In this document: positions 1 to 8,705 of the stretch, one piece after another | Numbering within the stretch: position 1 is the stretch's first letter | How the letters are laid out: each line of letters starts with the position of its first letter | Source of the DNA: a virus | Virus record (IMG/VR): IMGVR_UViG_3300030098_004191 | Span: 21,902-85,901 of that record | DNA length: 64,000 bases | Direction: 5' to 3' (one strand) | Notes under the pieces: model-generated | What the model was told of the DNA's origin: nothing | What the model saw: only the letters and a program-made list of their open reading frames with translations | Database searches by the model: none | Position numbers and translations under genes: made by a program

Positions 1-3000
1 ATCTTTTGTTATTACAGTTCTATCTGTAACTATACCAATTGAATGGGTGTCAGTTAATGATTTTATAAAAGTTGATACTCCAGAAATCGTTAAATTATCA
101 GTTTCATTAAATGCATGAGATGTTGAAATATATCCAGATATTTGATTAGGACTATCCCATACCATTACTACATCTTGATAAGTATCAATATTTGTTTGAA
201 TATTAAGAATTGATTTACCAGTTATAGTACTAACAGTAGCATTTAATCCACCACCAATTCCACTATTAGTAGTAAATTTAGCAACTTCACCAACTTTATA
301 TCCAGTTCCACCTTCAACAATATCAAATGAATCTACAGATCCTTTCTTAACAGATTCTACTAAAGAGATTTGTTCTATTGCTTCATTAGATTCAATTAGA
401 TAATCATTATCTGCATATTTGTCTGATACTTTATATGGAAGGGTGTTTCTTATTAAAGATGATGATCCAAAATCAAAATTATTCTGATTTATTAAGAAAT
501 TATCACTAACTGGTTCAGATCTATAAGTATCTCCTATGAAATAAGGAAATTCTGGCAAAGTACTAATACTATTAATACCTGCAACATATACATAAGCACC
601 CTGTGGATATTCAGGAGTTTTAGTGAAAATACCATTATTTTCATCCAAATCACCAGAATTATCAAAAGTATAATCTTCTACAAAGAATCCAGGATTAAAT
701 CCAATTGGCCTATCACTAACAATTCCACTAGTATTAGTATAACCACTTCTTAAAATTCTTATCGGTGAGTTTCTATCAGATGGATCTGTATGTCCATATG
801 GACCATAAATTGGATTACCGTCATATGCCCATCCAATAATTGGTGAATGATCTGCTCCAGTATCACCAAATTCTACAGAACCAATAGAAGTTGAATATCC
901 AATATATGAATATCCAATTCCCTTATCCGAATCTAATAAACCAGATATATTTCCATCAAAGTTATTAATAGTTAATTTCCTAACATGAGAATCTAAAATA
1001 GCATTAGATCCTGCTGCAATAACTTTTATAGATGTATTATTTTGAGTGTAATTAATACCAGGATTAATTATAGTAACATCAGTAATCTTACCATTAGTAA
1101 TATCTGCTCTTAATTTAGCACCAATACCATCACCAACAACTTCTAATGTAGGAGCAGAACTATATTCTCTTCCACCAAATTGTATATCAATTGCAGTTAT
1201 AGACCCACTAGTTGTCCCAATACCTATTGCATTATTAGTAATAATTGGTTTTAATGAGGCATCTTTTCCATTTTTAATTGTTATTATTGGTTTTCTTTCA
1301 AGATTTAATACAGTACTACCATATCCAGTTCCACCATCATAAACATAAGTATCAATAATAGATCCACGAACAACAGGAACAGCCGTTATTATACCAACTT
1401 CACCAGAATACTCAATATCTAAATTAAGTTCTACAGGTGGATATTCAAAATTTTGTAATCCAACCCCATTAGATCCAAATTTAATATAATTTTTTCTTAC
1501 ATAATTTGATGTTATTGTTCCAGCAATTCCAGCATCAGCAAGTTGGAAAGCATGATCATCAACCTTAATAACCTGATATTGATTACTTGTTGTTGTAATT
1601 CCAGTTTTTGCTGTTAATCCAGAAATTACCGTACCAGCAGTAGAATATAATATCTTATCACCATCATTAAATCCATGATTTTCAAAATTAACTGTTGATG
1701 TAACTGTAGAAATACCTGTTTCACCAACAATTAATTTTCTATTTGTGTATCCTTTACCTGGATTGATTACTTTAAGTGCATATAATGTATCTTTACTTTC
1801 ATATATTCTAAATTTTTGAGTACCAGTATTTGTAAATGATGTAAATCCAACAGTATTAATACCTGCATTATAGTCAGATTGAGTTGGATATAATTTAATT
1901 GTAGAAGAATTAACTATTTTTGGCCAATATTTGTTTCCTGATTGTAAAAATTTATTCTGATTTGCATTATTACTTACTTCACCAATACTAAGAGCACTAT
2001 TTCCATTACTATTATAAATCAATACTTGTCCATTAGATAAGTTATGCTGACCTATAAAGGTTATTGTATCATCTGTAAGATCAACACCACCACCTCGATT
2101 ACTCAAACGAGCATCAAAAAATACATCTCTGAATCTTTTAGTTAATACTGGTTCTAATACAGCACCATCACCATTACCACCCGAAATATTAGCAGATAAT
2201 ACACGTTCAATATCATAATCTTGAGGATCTATTAGAATATCTTCAACACTACCACTAATTACTGGTTGAATTTTAGCCGTATTTCCTATACCACCTGTAC
2301 TGATTGTATCTGCAGCAGATACAACAATATCTGGAAGATTAATTACATCATACCCAGTTCCACCATTTAAAACATCTATATGTGTTATTGGACCATAAAA
2401 TATATTATCATCAGTTTTATAATTGGCAATTTGAACGCCATTAACTAGCATTCCTGTTGCCCCAGATTCAGTTTTAGTGGATTTTCCAGACTTAATATTA
2501 GTTTCTATTGGAAATTTCTTTAATAATCCTTGAGCACTAATTTTTCTATTTTGTTGTTTATTAAGTGTAAATGTATGATTACCAGTAGATGATAATAATT
2601 GTATATTTTTTTCTGTACCATCAGCATCTGGTATTATAAAAGATCTAGATGGATATATCTTAATTTGGTTAGGTTGTGATAATATTTTAACATAATAGGT
2701 TCCTTCTTCCAATCCATCTATAGGATCTGAATCTGGAGAATAATATACAGCGTCTCCTGTAATAAATGGAACAGGTGCAGGGAAAGATAAAATATTATAT
2801 CTTAATGTAGTAGTATCTTGATCTTGTAAATATCCAGCCACAACCATATCAGTTGAGGTTGGTATAGTTGTCGATGCAAGAGATACATTTATATCATATG
2901 ATGGTAATGAATTGGATGCTACGTAAATATTTTTATCATCATCATTATATACATTAGTAATATCTGATGTAAGAATATTTTGACCATAATCAATTTCTAT

Positions 3001-4614
3001 ACCAGAACTTGTTGCCTTATTAATTTGTCTTCTAACATCATATTCACTGTTTACTGTCTCTGGTAAAGGAGATATTCCTGGAAGAAGTGTAAAATTATCA
3101 ATTCTTATAGTTTTATTGGTTGGAACATTACCAATTTTACCTGTTGCAACAACATTTTGCTCCCCACGACGCACAATATCAACATTATCACCTACTTTTA
3201 AGCTGGATTTATCTATTTCAGAGTATAAAGTGTATATTGAACCAGACCATTCCTTAATTTGATATCTTGAAGCAGTGTTATAAATCCATGAATTAGCAAG
3301 AATTTGCTTTTTAGTTGCATTTATTTCTGGATTTAATATACTCTCACCAAGGTTTTTAACAACAATTTCCTCACCTTCATTTGTTAATTTAATATCAGAA
3401 ACAGGAACAAATTTTGATATAACTCCCGTTATACGTACCTCAGTTTTTTTAGTCAGATCTCCGTTCTCATATCCAAAATATACTTCATCAGCCCTCAAAT
3501 CTGAAGTTGTAGTAATTGCAGATCCTACATTAGTACATCCTAAGAATTGATTAATTGTCTTATCTGTGTAAGAAATTGCAGTATTAAGACCAGATATAAC
3601 AGTTCCTGTTACCCCAAATCCTATTGTAGAGTCTACAGTAATAACAGATGACCCTATAGAAACTGGTCCAATAACCTTTGTCTTACCTGGAATGGTAAAT
3701 GTACCTTGAATTAGATCTTGATCGTTATATCCAACAAATAAACCTATCTTATAATAAGATTTTGCACCTCTAGTAACAATTTCAACTTCTGATACTGATG
3801 CTTGTGTACCAGAATCAGTGGATTTTCTAAGTGTTTGACCAACTAGATTATTAGGGTTGCCTGAAATTTGCTCTGCAAGTACGAGTTCTCGTCTAATAAA
3901 CTGAGCAGATGATGGTTTAATTAAAAATTGCTCCAAATCAACGATTTTTGGATCAATTCCGTATAAAACATTAAATAAAATCCTAAAAGATTCCTCAGTT
4001 CCTTTAGATTGGTATAAGGATCTAGCTTCTTTTATGAAATTTCCAGCATCAAGGCCAGTAACAAATGGAGTATCTTCTAACCCTGGAGTTAATTGTGCCT
4101 TGATTTTCTTATAAAATTCTTTTAAGAATAATGCACTTAAATTATGAACAACTGAATTCTGAGCATGTGCAGCAGAATCAGAGTTTGTGAACACCAATTC
4201 TCCTGGATTATTTGGTGCATGATATGTGGTAATTCCACTAAATCCACGTTGACAACCAGTAAAGGTATTGGTTGTTATACCAGTATATGTAAAAATTTCA
4301 CTGTCTACCTTAAATAGACCATATTCACTAGGAAATCCTTTTGTACTTTCAACATTTATTGTAGTATCTGCAGTACCAATACCTACGGAAAGAGTAGTTC
4401 CAGAATTAACTATTTTATCGGTAAAATTATCTAATTTTAAATATTCATTTAAATTATCAGTAAGATCAACAGTACCACCTTGAAATTCCTGAGAAATATA
4501 ATATTGTTTTAAAAAATCAACAGCCTTAGGACTTTCAGATAATACAAACTCAGGAAGCTGATTATCAATAATCTGCTGTATTTTTACCTTCTTATCAAAC
4601 CCAGTTGTGATCAT
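1..4614 (-). CDS. giant VrlC-like / YHYH-domain baseplate-associated structural protein (C-terminus beyond window)
   Basis: The frame is open from ATG at 4614 to the window edge, giving at least 1538 residues; the C-terminus lies outside. It starts MITTGFDKKVKIQQ and its ATGA overlaps the gp6 stop, so it is translationally coupled to the baseplate wedge genes. Around 780-841 it encodes a WAYDGNPIYGPYGH segment, the hallmark of YHYH-domain proteins. The rest is beta-rich, with repeated short phrases of the kind GGTGYxxxxLP and GxGYTN. Position after gp25-gp6 matches the large VrlC-like protein of marine T4-like phages. A role as a large peripheral baseplate or fibre-attachment protein is inferred. 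Confidence 0.8.
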   Translation of the reverse strand, partial: MITTGFDKKVKIQQIIDNQLPEFVLSESPKAVDFLKQYYISQEFQGGTVDLTDNLNEYLKLDNFTDKIVNSGTTLSVGIGTADTTINVESTKGFPSEYGLFKVDSEIFTYTGITTNTFTGCQRGFSGITTYHAPNNPGELVFTNSDSAAHAQNSVVHNLSALFLKEFYKKIKAQLTPGLEDTPFVTGLDAGNFIKEARSLYQSKGTEESFRILFNVLYGIDPKIVDLEQFLIKPSSAQFIRRELVLAEQISGNPNNLVGQTLRKSTDSGTQASVSEVEIVTRGAKSYYKIGLFVGYNDQDLIQGTFTIPGKTKVIGPVSIGSSVITVDSTIGFGVTGTVISGLNTAISYTDKTINQFLGCTNVGSAITTTSDLRADEVYFGYENGDLTKKTEVRITGVISKFVPVSDIKLTNEGEEIVVKNLGESILNPEINATKKQILANSWIYNTASRYQIKEWSGSIYTLYSEIDKSSLKVGDNVDIVRRGEQNVVATGKIGNVPTNKTIRIDNFTLLPGISPLPETVNSEYDVRRQINKATSSGIEIDYGQNILTSDITNVYNDDDKNIYVASNSLPSYDINVSLASTTIPTSTDMVVAGYLQDQDTTTLRYNILSFPAPVPFITGDAVYYSPDSDPIDGLEEGTYYVKILSQPNQIKIYPSRSFIIPDADGTEKNIQLLSSTGNHTFTLNKQQNRKISAQGLLKKFPIETNIKSGKSTKTESGATGMLVNGVQIANYKTDDNIFYGPITHIDVLNGGTGYDVINLPDIVVSAADTISTGGIGNTAKIQPVISGSVEDILIDPQDYDIERVLSANISGGNGDGAVLEPVLTKRFRDVFFDARLSNRGGGVDLTDDTITFIGQHNLSNGQVLIYNSNGNSALSIGEVSNNANQNKFLQSGNKYWPKIVNSSTIKLYPTQSDYNAGINTVGFTSFTNTGTQKFRIYESKDTLYALKVINPGKGYTNRKLIVGETGISTVTSTVNFENHGFNDGDKILYSTAGTVISGLTAKTGITTTSNQYQVIKVDDHAFQLADAGIAGTITSNYVRKNYIKFGSNGVGLQNFEYPPVELNLDIEYSGEVGIITAVPVVRGSIIDTYVYDGGTGYGSTVLNLERKPIITIKNGKDASLKPIITNNAIGIGTTSGSITAIDIQFGGREYSSAPTLEVVGDGIGAKLRADITNGKITDVTIINPGINYTQNNTSIKVIAAGSNAILDSHVRKLTINNFDGNISGLLDSDKGIGYSYIGYSTSIGSVEFGDTGADHSPIIGWAYDGNPIYGPYGHTDPSDRNSPIRILRSGYTNTSGIVSDRPIGFNPGFFVEDYTFDNSGDLDENNGIFTKTPEYPQGAYVYVAGINSISTLPEFPYFIGDTYRSEPVSDNFLINQNNFDFGSSSLIRNTLPYKVSDKYADNDYLIESNEAIEQISLVESVKKGSVDSFDIVEGGTGYKVGEVAKFTTNSGIGGGLNATVSTITGKSILNIQTNIDTYQDVVMVWDSPNQISGYISTSHAFNETDNLTISGVSTFIKSLTDTHSIGIVTDRTVITKD

Positions 4615-6536
4615 CCTCTTATTAAATCTCCGTTTGTATAACTTGAAGTAACTTTATAACCAACACCCGATATTTGTTCACCAGAAGTGATGGTGTCTTT
4701 AACCATATTTATCGTACTATTAGAAATGTCAAAAACAAGGTATAAATCCTTAAGTCCAAGAACATCATTAGACTCTGGAACTGCTTGAATTTCTATAATA
4801 TTATTAATTCTGCTCGTTTCTGTTATATTAATAGTTGTTAAAATAACTTCTCCTTTAAAATAATCTACAGTTCCAGCTGATTTAACAACTACTACTTTAT
4901 CACCAGTTTGTAAATCTTCTCTAACAATAGCAATATCACCCATATTACTACCATCTAAATTCCCATCTAGATCTTTTTTAGGTATATCTGTTAGATAAAG
5001 AAGATTGGAGTTTCCAGCAACTTTAAAACCAGTACTCTTAATATTTAATCCTTTTGGATTAATATGGAATTTATTACCGAAACAGAGTTCATATTGGGCA
5101 AATGTATTTAAAACTGCCTTTAAATTTCTTCTAATTGTAACTCTAGTAATGTTAGAAGTAATTCCTTTATCAATACCATCAATAATATTCAATACTTTAC
5201 TATATTTAAATCTACCACCAAACTTATTAATATCATTTGAATCAGCATATGTAGTCAATCCATCCATAACTCTAGTCTTAAGATCACTTGCTTTCTCAAC
5301 TGCAGCAGTATTGTAGTAAACAAAACTATCAACCTCAACATAAAGTACCTTAAGATCTAATATCTTCTGATTAATACCAGCAAGTGAATATGACTTCAAT
5401 TTAGTAAGGATTTGTTCCTTATCAAAATCAGATACTGTATCACCATTTTTTGGCTTAATTGTAAGTAGAACTGTACCAAATTGTGGTGGATCTAACTCCT
5501 CACCACCCACAACAGAGACTGATTCAGTATTTGGATAGATTGTTTGTATTATTGATTCATAATCTCTTGCTGTAACTGCTCTATATTGTGCAGAATACAG
5601 TCTAGGAGCGAAGTATTTAACAGAATCGATTGGTTCAATATCACCACCATTAATAGCACCTTGTACGGTTGTTATGGCAGGAGTAGAGTTTATTGTAAGT
5701 AAATTACCTAAAGAATCACTTATACTACCTGTATAAGAGAAATTAGCAGGTCCATTACCCGATTTTCCATTTGTAAGGATATAATCTACAGTAATTTCAT
5801 TACCATCTTCTAATTTTTTACCAAAAATACCATCACCAAAGAGTAATTCATACTTCTCATCTTGTATCTCTTGTAACAAATATGTCTCAGATGTGTTAGT
5901 AATACCTATAATATTGTCAATTTTCTTATATTCTGGTCCAATTCCAACATCTCCTACACCTTTCACGTAAACTACGATAGTAGCAGTGTCAATAAATGGA
6001 TTATCTAGTACAAATCTCTGGTCTAATGACCCATCTACTGTGAATTGATTCCTTACATATGTACCTTCATAGACTGTAATTGGATCAGTACCAGTACCAA
6101 AGGTGGCAATTCCAGTTACACTATCAACATTTGATGTAATACTTTCAGGTATAGAGAATGTATATGTAGTATCTTCTTGAGCACCAACACACACCAGACC
6201 TGCCTGTAAGGTCGCTGTAGGAGTAGCAGTGCTTACACCAACCTCAAACGCTATATTTGCTGTAGAAGCAGTCCTAGAACGTGGTACATACCCTATATTT
6301 CTTGCTAATGATACTACATTTTCACGTAATACTGCTGAATCCAAAAAGGATTCATTAACAGTCATATTAGAGTTAAATGCAGTAATGTAAGTATTATATG
6401 CCAGAGTATCAATTATAACCGACATATTCGACCCTTCATAGTCAAAATCAGTAAAATCTGAGTTTGCACGAAGATAATCTTTTATCGATTCTTTAATTTG
6501 ATCAAAATCGAGGTTTGTGTACTTGGTAAAAGGCAT
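4611..6536 (-). CDS. gp6: baseplate wedge protein gp6 (baseplate J family)
   Basis: A 641-residue protein, close to T4 gp6 (660). In T4, gp6 dimers form the continuous ring of the baseplate wedge and hold the fibre and sheath-initiating parts together. The N-terminus (MPFTKYTNLDFDQIKESIKD, then a DYEGSNMSVIIDTLAYNT segment) is typical of marine-phage gp6. The middle has the RDYESIIQTIYPN phrase seen in baseplate J-like proteins. It lies one base after gp25 and overlaps the next gene by ATGA. Recognition is by family pattern and by gene order gp25-gp6-large structural protein. Confidence 0.93.
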   Translation of the reverse strand: MPFTKYTNLDFDQIKESIKDYLRANSDFTDFDYEGSNMSVIIDTLAYNTYITAFNSNMTVNESFLDSAVLRENVVSLARNIGYVPRSRTASTANIAFEVGVSTATPTATLQAGLVCVGAQEDTTYTFSIPESITSNVDSVTGIATFGTGTDPITVYEGTYVRNQFTVDGSLDQRFVLDNPFIDTATIVVYVKGVGDVGIGPEYKKIDNIIGITNTSETYLLQEIQDEKYELLFGDGIFGKKLEDGNEITVDYILTNGKSGNGPANFSYTGSISDSLGNLLTINSTPAITTVQGAINGGDIEPIDSVKYFAPRLYSAQYRAVTARDYESIIQTIYPNTESVSVVGGEELDPPQFGTVLLTIKPKNGDTVSDFDKEQILTKLKSYSLAGINQKILDLKVLYVEVDSFVYYNTAAVEKASDLKTRVMDGLTTYADSNDINKFGGRFKYSKVLNIIDGIDKGITSNITRVTIRRNLKAVLNTFAQYELCFGNKFHINPKGLNIKSTGFKVAGNSNLLYLTDIPKKDLDGNLDGSNMGDIAIVREDLQTGDKVVVVKSAGTVDYFKGEVILTTINITETSRINNIIEIQAVPESNDVLGLKDLYLVFDISNSTINMVKDTITSGEQISGVGYKVTSSYTNGDLIRG

Positions 6537-6537
6537 A

Positions 6538-6939
6538 TTATCTTGTTGCTTCTAGCATAAACGTAAATTCTTGGGTTGGAAAATCTTGTCCTACAATATT
6601 AAAAAAGACATCAACTTCAAATTCATTCGTATCTGGCCTTGGTAATACCTCAATACTTACATCATCTATTCTTGGTTCAAAGTTTTGTAGTGTAATCTCT
6701 ATTTCACGCTGTATTGACGATGCAGTACCATAATCACATAGGTCAAATAACTTAGAACGAACCTCAGAACCTAAGAGAGAATTAAAGAATCTTTCGGTTG
6801 GTATTGTTTGTACCAAATTCCTTACAGCCTTCTTAATTGCATTCTCATTTTTAAGGACTAACAGGTCATTAGTCACTGGATGTCTGTCAAAAGATAGACT
6901 AATATCTTTAAATGCTCTTGATATCCGAGTAACTGCCAT
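6538..6939 (-). CDS. gp25: baseplate wedge protein gp25 (GPW/gp25 family)
   Basis: A 133-residue protein, the same size as T4 gp25 (132). The family has a lysozyme-unrelated GPW/gp25 fold and joins the wedge core to the sheath, where it initiates sheath assembly. The N-terminus MAVTRISRAFKDISLSF and the central AIKKAVRNLVQTIPTERFFNS segment match the conserved gp25 pattern (dI..a..nll.t..GErpf). It is the first gene of the gp25-gp6 unit and has two T4-type late boxes upstream, with a terminator beyond them. Confidence 0.93.
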   Translation of the reverse strand: MAVTRISRAFKDISLSFDRHPVTNDLLVLKNENAIKKAVRNLVQTIPTERFFNSLLGSEVRSKLFDLCDYGTASSIQREIEITLQNFEPRIDDVSIEVLPRPDTNEFEVDVFFNIVGQDFPTQEFTFMLEATR

Positions 6940-6961
6940 TGAATTAGAGTTTTTCCTGATT

Positions 6962-6999
6962 TATTTATGTCGGAAATATGAATTAATACTCTATTTATT
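6962..6999 (-). promoter_or_regulatory. tandem T4-type late promoters for gp25-gp6
   Basis: Minus-strand CATAAATA at 6969-6962 lies 22 bases before the gp25 ATG. A second box, AATAAATA, is at 6999-6992. Both match the T4/cyanophage late consensus NATAAATA recognised by the phage sigma factor gp55. Confidence 0.65.
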
Positions 7000-7000
7000 A

Positions 7001-7022
7001 AAAAAACGCCTCTTTCGAGACG
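7001..7022 (-). terminator. rho-independent terminator after the small basic gene
   Basis: On the minus strand CGTCTC-GAAA-GAGGCG (one G-U pair) is followed by seven T residues. It separates the accessory genes from the late gp25 promoters. Confidence 0.75.
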
Positions 7023-7039
7023 CTTTCGGGGGTTTTCTT

Positions 7040-7186
7040 CTATTTTCCCTGCCCTCTAGACTTCTTTCGAGCCGAGTTACGGGAGGTTGCGGCATATTTC
7101 GTGTGTTTTCCTTGCCCTTGTCGAGTCTTTTTCGGGGTCGATTCCAACTCAACGGTTCCCCATGTACCTGTTTTTGCTTTTGCCAT
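7040..7186 (-). CDS. small basic conserved phage protein
   Basis: A 48-residue ORF, too short for routine ORF thresholds: MAKAKTGTWGTVELESTPKK at the start, then a run of K/R/Q/G/S ending RKKSRGQGK. It is strongly basic, so nucleic-acid binding or a virion-internal role is possible, but neither is shown. The pattern looks like a small protein common in marine T4-like phages. It begins two bases from the neighbouring membrane protein's stop and ends directly before the terminator at 7001-7022. Confidence 0.7.
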   Translation of the reverse strand: MAKAKTGTWGTVELESTPKKTRQGQGKHTKYAATSRNSARKKSRGQGK

Positions 7187-7187
7187 G

Positions 7188-7388
7188 TTACTTTTTCTTA
7201 GTGACCTTTGCGATTGTGTCTGATGGTAATAGTGCCGTGACTACTATACCTAATAAAACTGAGAGTAATATCTTAGTAGACAGTAATTGTAGCACAAAAA
7301 TTACTAATGTGCTTATACCAAAGAGTCCCCACTTTTCTTTGACATATTTAATAACCTTTTCAACGGTTAATGATGACTTAGTAGTCAT
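7188..7388 (-). CDS. small membrane protein
   Basis: A 66-residue protein. After a charged N-terminus (MTTKSSLTVEKVIKYVKEKW) it has two hydrophobic stretches, about residues 22-37 (LFGISTLVIFVLQLL) and 40-55 (ILLSVLLGIVVTALLP), and a basic tail ending KVTKKK. It probably sits in the inner membrane. The start overlaps the preceding gene's end, so the genes are co-transcribed. Function is not recognised. Confidence 0.65.
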   Translation of the reverse strand: MTTKSSLTVEKVIKYVKEKWGLFGISTLVIFVLQLLSTKILLSVLLGIVVTALLPSDTIAKVTKKK

Positions 7389-7554
7389 TGTTCTTCTCCT
7401 TGTTAATTTTATAAGAGATGTCGTTTGGATGTGGAGTACCTGTCTGATAAAATTCTATCGACAGATCCTCCATAAGATCGAAGTACTCCATTCTAGTCAG
7501 AGAATTGAACTTCTCTTTACCATTAATATAAACAGTGTACGTTTCGCCTGACAT
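7378..7554 (-). CDS. hypothetical protein, 58 aa
   Basis: A short ORF, MSGETYTVYINGKEKFNSLT at the start, acidic in the middle (EYFDLMEDLSIEF), ending NKEKNNDY. It abuts the glycosyltransferase stop upstream and overlaps the membrane-protein start downstream by 11 bases, which is the tight spacing of the neighbouring real genes. No family recognised. Confidence 0.6.
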   Translation of the reverse strand: MSGETYTVYINGKEKFNSLTRMEYFDLMEDLSIEFYQTGTPHPNDISYKINKEKNNDY

Positions 7555-8307
7555 CTAAATCACCCTTGTTTTCTCGTGACCAACTCTAATACGTGGATCA
7601 CACCAAATATCAAAGCCTGCTTCCTTAGCATCTAGGCAGAAACTCACATCTTCTCCACACATATCCTGTACTTCACCTGATTCAAAGACTTGCATCTTAG
7701 GAGCAAACCAAGGATAAGGCATACCTTCATCTTCAAATACACCTTTCTTGATTAATAACCAACCAAAACCAGTGTAGTCTACAGTGAAAGGCTTCTTACG
7801 CTTAGTAATACTTTCAGTAGTTTCATGATTCATAACACCACCAGACTTTCTGAAGTCTTCTTCCTCTAACCAGTGTGCAACAGAAGTAGTTCTTCCATCC
7901 TCTGTAACATACCAACCACCAGCAATATCCTTATCCATAAGAACTAATTGCCAGAACTTCTCAGGACTGAATACTATATCACTATCAATCCATAACTGAT
8001 AATCATAATTAAGTTTTCCATCCCAAGGTAATTGATTAGGTCCACGTAAAACGTTCGCACCAAGACATTTACATCTTGCGAAGTTCACCATAGAACTATA
8101 ATCCTGTGAAATTTGTATTGAAGCACCACTTTGTACCAAATCAAAACAAAGTTGAACAAAAGATTTCAAGAAGGTATATGATACACCTCTTCCAGGTAGA
8201 CAGAACACCACTGTCTTACCTTTGATCATTTCTTTTGCCTTGGCATAATCCCACTCTGGTGCTTTTGTAGTAGGAGTCTTTGCTTTAACTGTAAATCCTT
8301 TTGCCAT
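7555..8307 (-). CDS. glycosyltransferase-like protein (GT-A fold)
   Basis: A 250-residue protein. Residues 32-45 form a first beta-strand and loop (TVVFCLPGRGVSY); YQLWIDSDIVFS at 103-114 carries a DxD signature (D108, D110), which in GT-A enzymes binds the metal and the nucleotide sugar. The C-terminal EDVSFCLDAKEAGFDIW and the following VGHEK resemble the late acidic and histidine motifs of GT2-like enzymes. It may glycosylate a virion or host surface component; the acceptor is unknown. A clear sigma-70-type promoter lies just upstream. Confidence 0.65.
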   Translation of the reverse strand: MAKGFTVKAKTPTTKAPEWDYAKAKEMIKGKTVVFCLPGRGVSYTFLKSFVQLCFDLVQSGASIQISQDYSSMVNFARCKCLGANVLRGPNQLPWDGKLNYDYQLWIDSDIVFSPEKFWQLVLMDKDIAGGWYVTEDGRTTSVAHWLEEEDFRKSGGVMNHETTESITKRKKPFTVDYTGFGWLLIKKGVFEDEGMPYPWFAPKMQVFESGEVQDMCGEDVSFCLDAKEAGFDIWCDPRIRVGHEKTRVI

Positions 8308-8329
8308 GACGTATTGTAATTACCTTTGT

Positions 8330-8358
8330 ATTATACATCAATCTCTTCGTAACGTCAA
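8330..8358 (-). promoter_or_regulatory. sigma-70-type promoter for the glycosyltransferase unit
   Basis: Minus strand: TTGACG (8358-8353), 17-base spacer, TATAAT (8335-8330), 23 bases before the ATG at 8307. The -35 box overlaps the end of the upstream gene. Confidence 0.75.
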
Positions 8359-8525
8359 TCCTTTTCTGTGATTATTACTTCCTTTCCGTCTACCTTAAAG
8401 TGAACCTCTGTATCTTCATACCAATTCATATCATTGATCACCCATTCAGGTATTTTAACATAAAACTCCCCTGTTATATTATCGACTTCTAGGGGCGAAA
8501 AATTTTCTGGGGAATTTTTTTGCAT
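8355..8525 (-). CDS. AbrB-like small protein
   Basis: The frame is open from 8636, but the first 37 codons are extremely AT-rich and low in complexity, so the ATG at 8525 (MQKNSPENFSPLEVDN) is preferred, giving 56 residues. The rest (GEFYVKIPEWVINDMNWYED then KVDGKEVIITEKD) has the W-Y-x-D/G-T, strand, DGKxVII pattern of AbrB/MazE-type swapped-hairpin DNA-binding domains. A regulatory role is inferred. The last bases overlap the -35 box of the next gene's promoter. Confidence 0.6.
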   Translation of the reverse strand: MQKNSPENFSPLEVDNITGEFYVKIPEWVINDMNWYEDTEVHFKVDGKEVIITEKD

Positions 8526-8640
8526 AAGACGGATTATTTTTGAATTTACGGTATATAGAATTTTTTTAAAATCAAAAAAATTTTTATATCGCTTCCGTAA
8601 CACTTTATAGCTTAGGGGATCCACGAAAATTAACATTTAA

Positions 8641-8692
8641 GGGGCATAATCACCAACGACTGTCTAATAACGAACGAATGGTGATTAGCCCC
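8641..8692. other. long stem-loop in the intergenic region
   Basis: The arms GGGGC-A-TAATCACCA (8641-8655) and TGGTGATTAGCCCC (8679-8692) pair over 14 bp with one bulged A, around a 23-base loop. No T-run follows on either strand, so it is not an ordinary terminator. It lies between two minus-strand genes, so it would fall in the mRNA between the ligase-like and AbrB-like genes. Confidence 0.7.
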
Positions 8693-8705
8693 TGCTAAGT
8701 GTTAA

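Noticed and set aside
7087-7551. Plus-strand ORF of 154 codons
   Set aside because: Antisense to three minus-strand genes with good starts and coupling; no plus-strand promoter or ribosome site seen.
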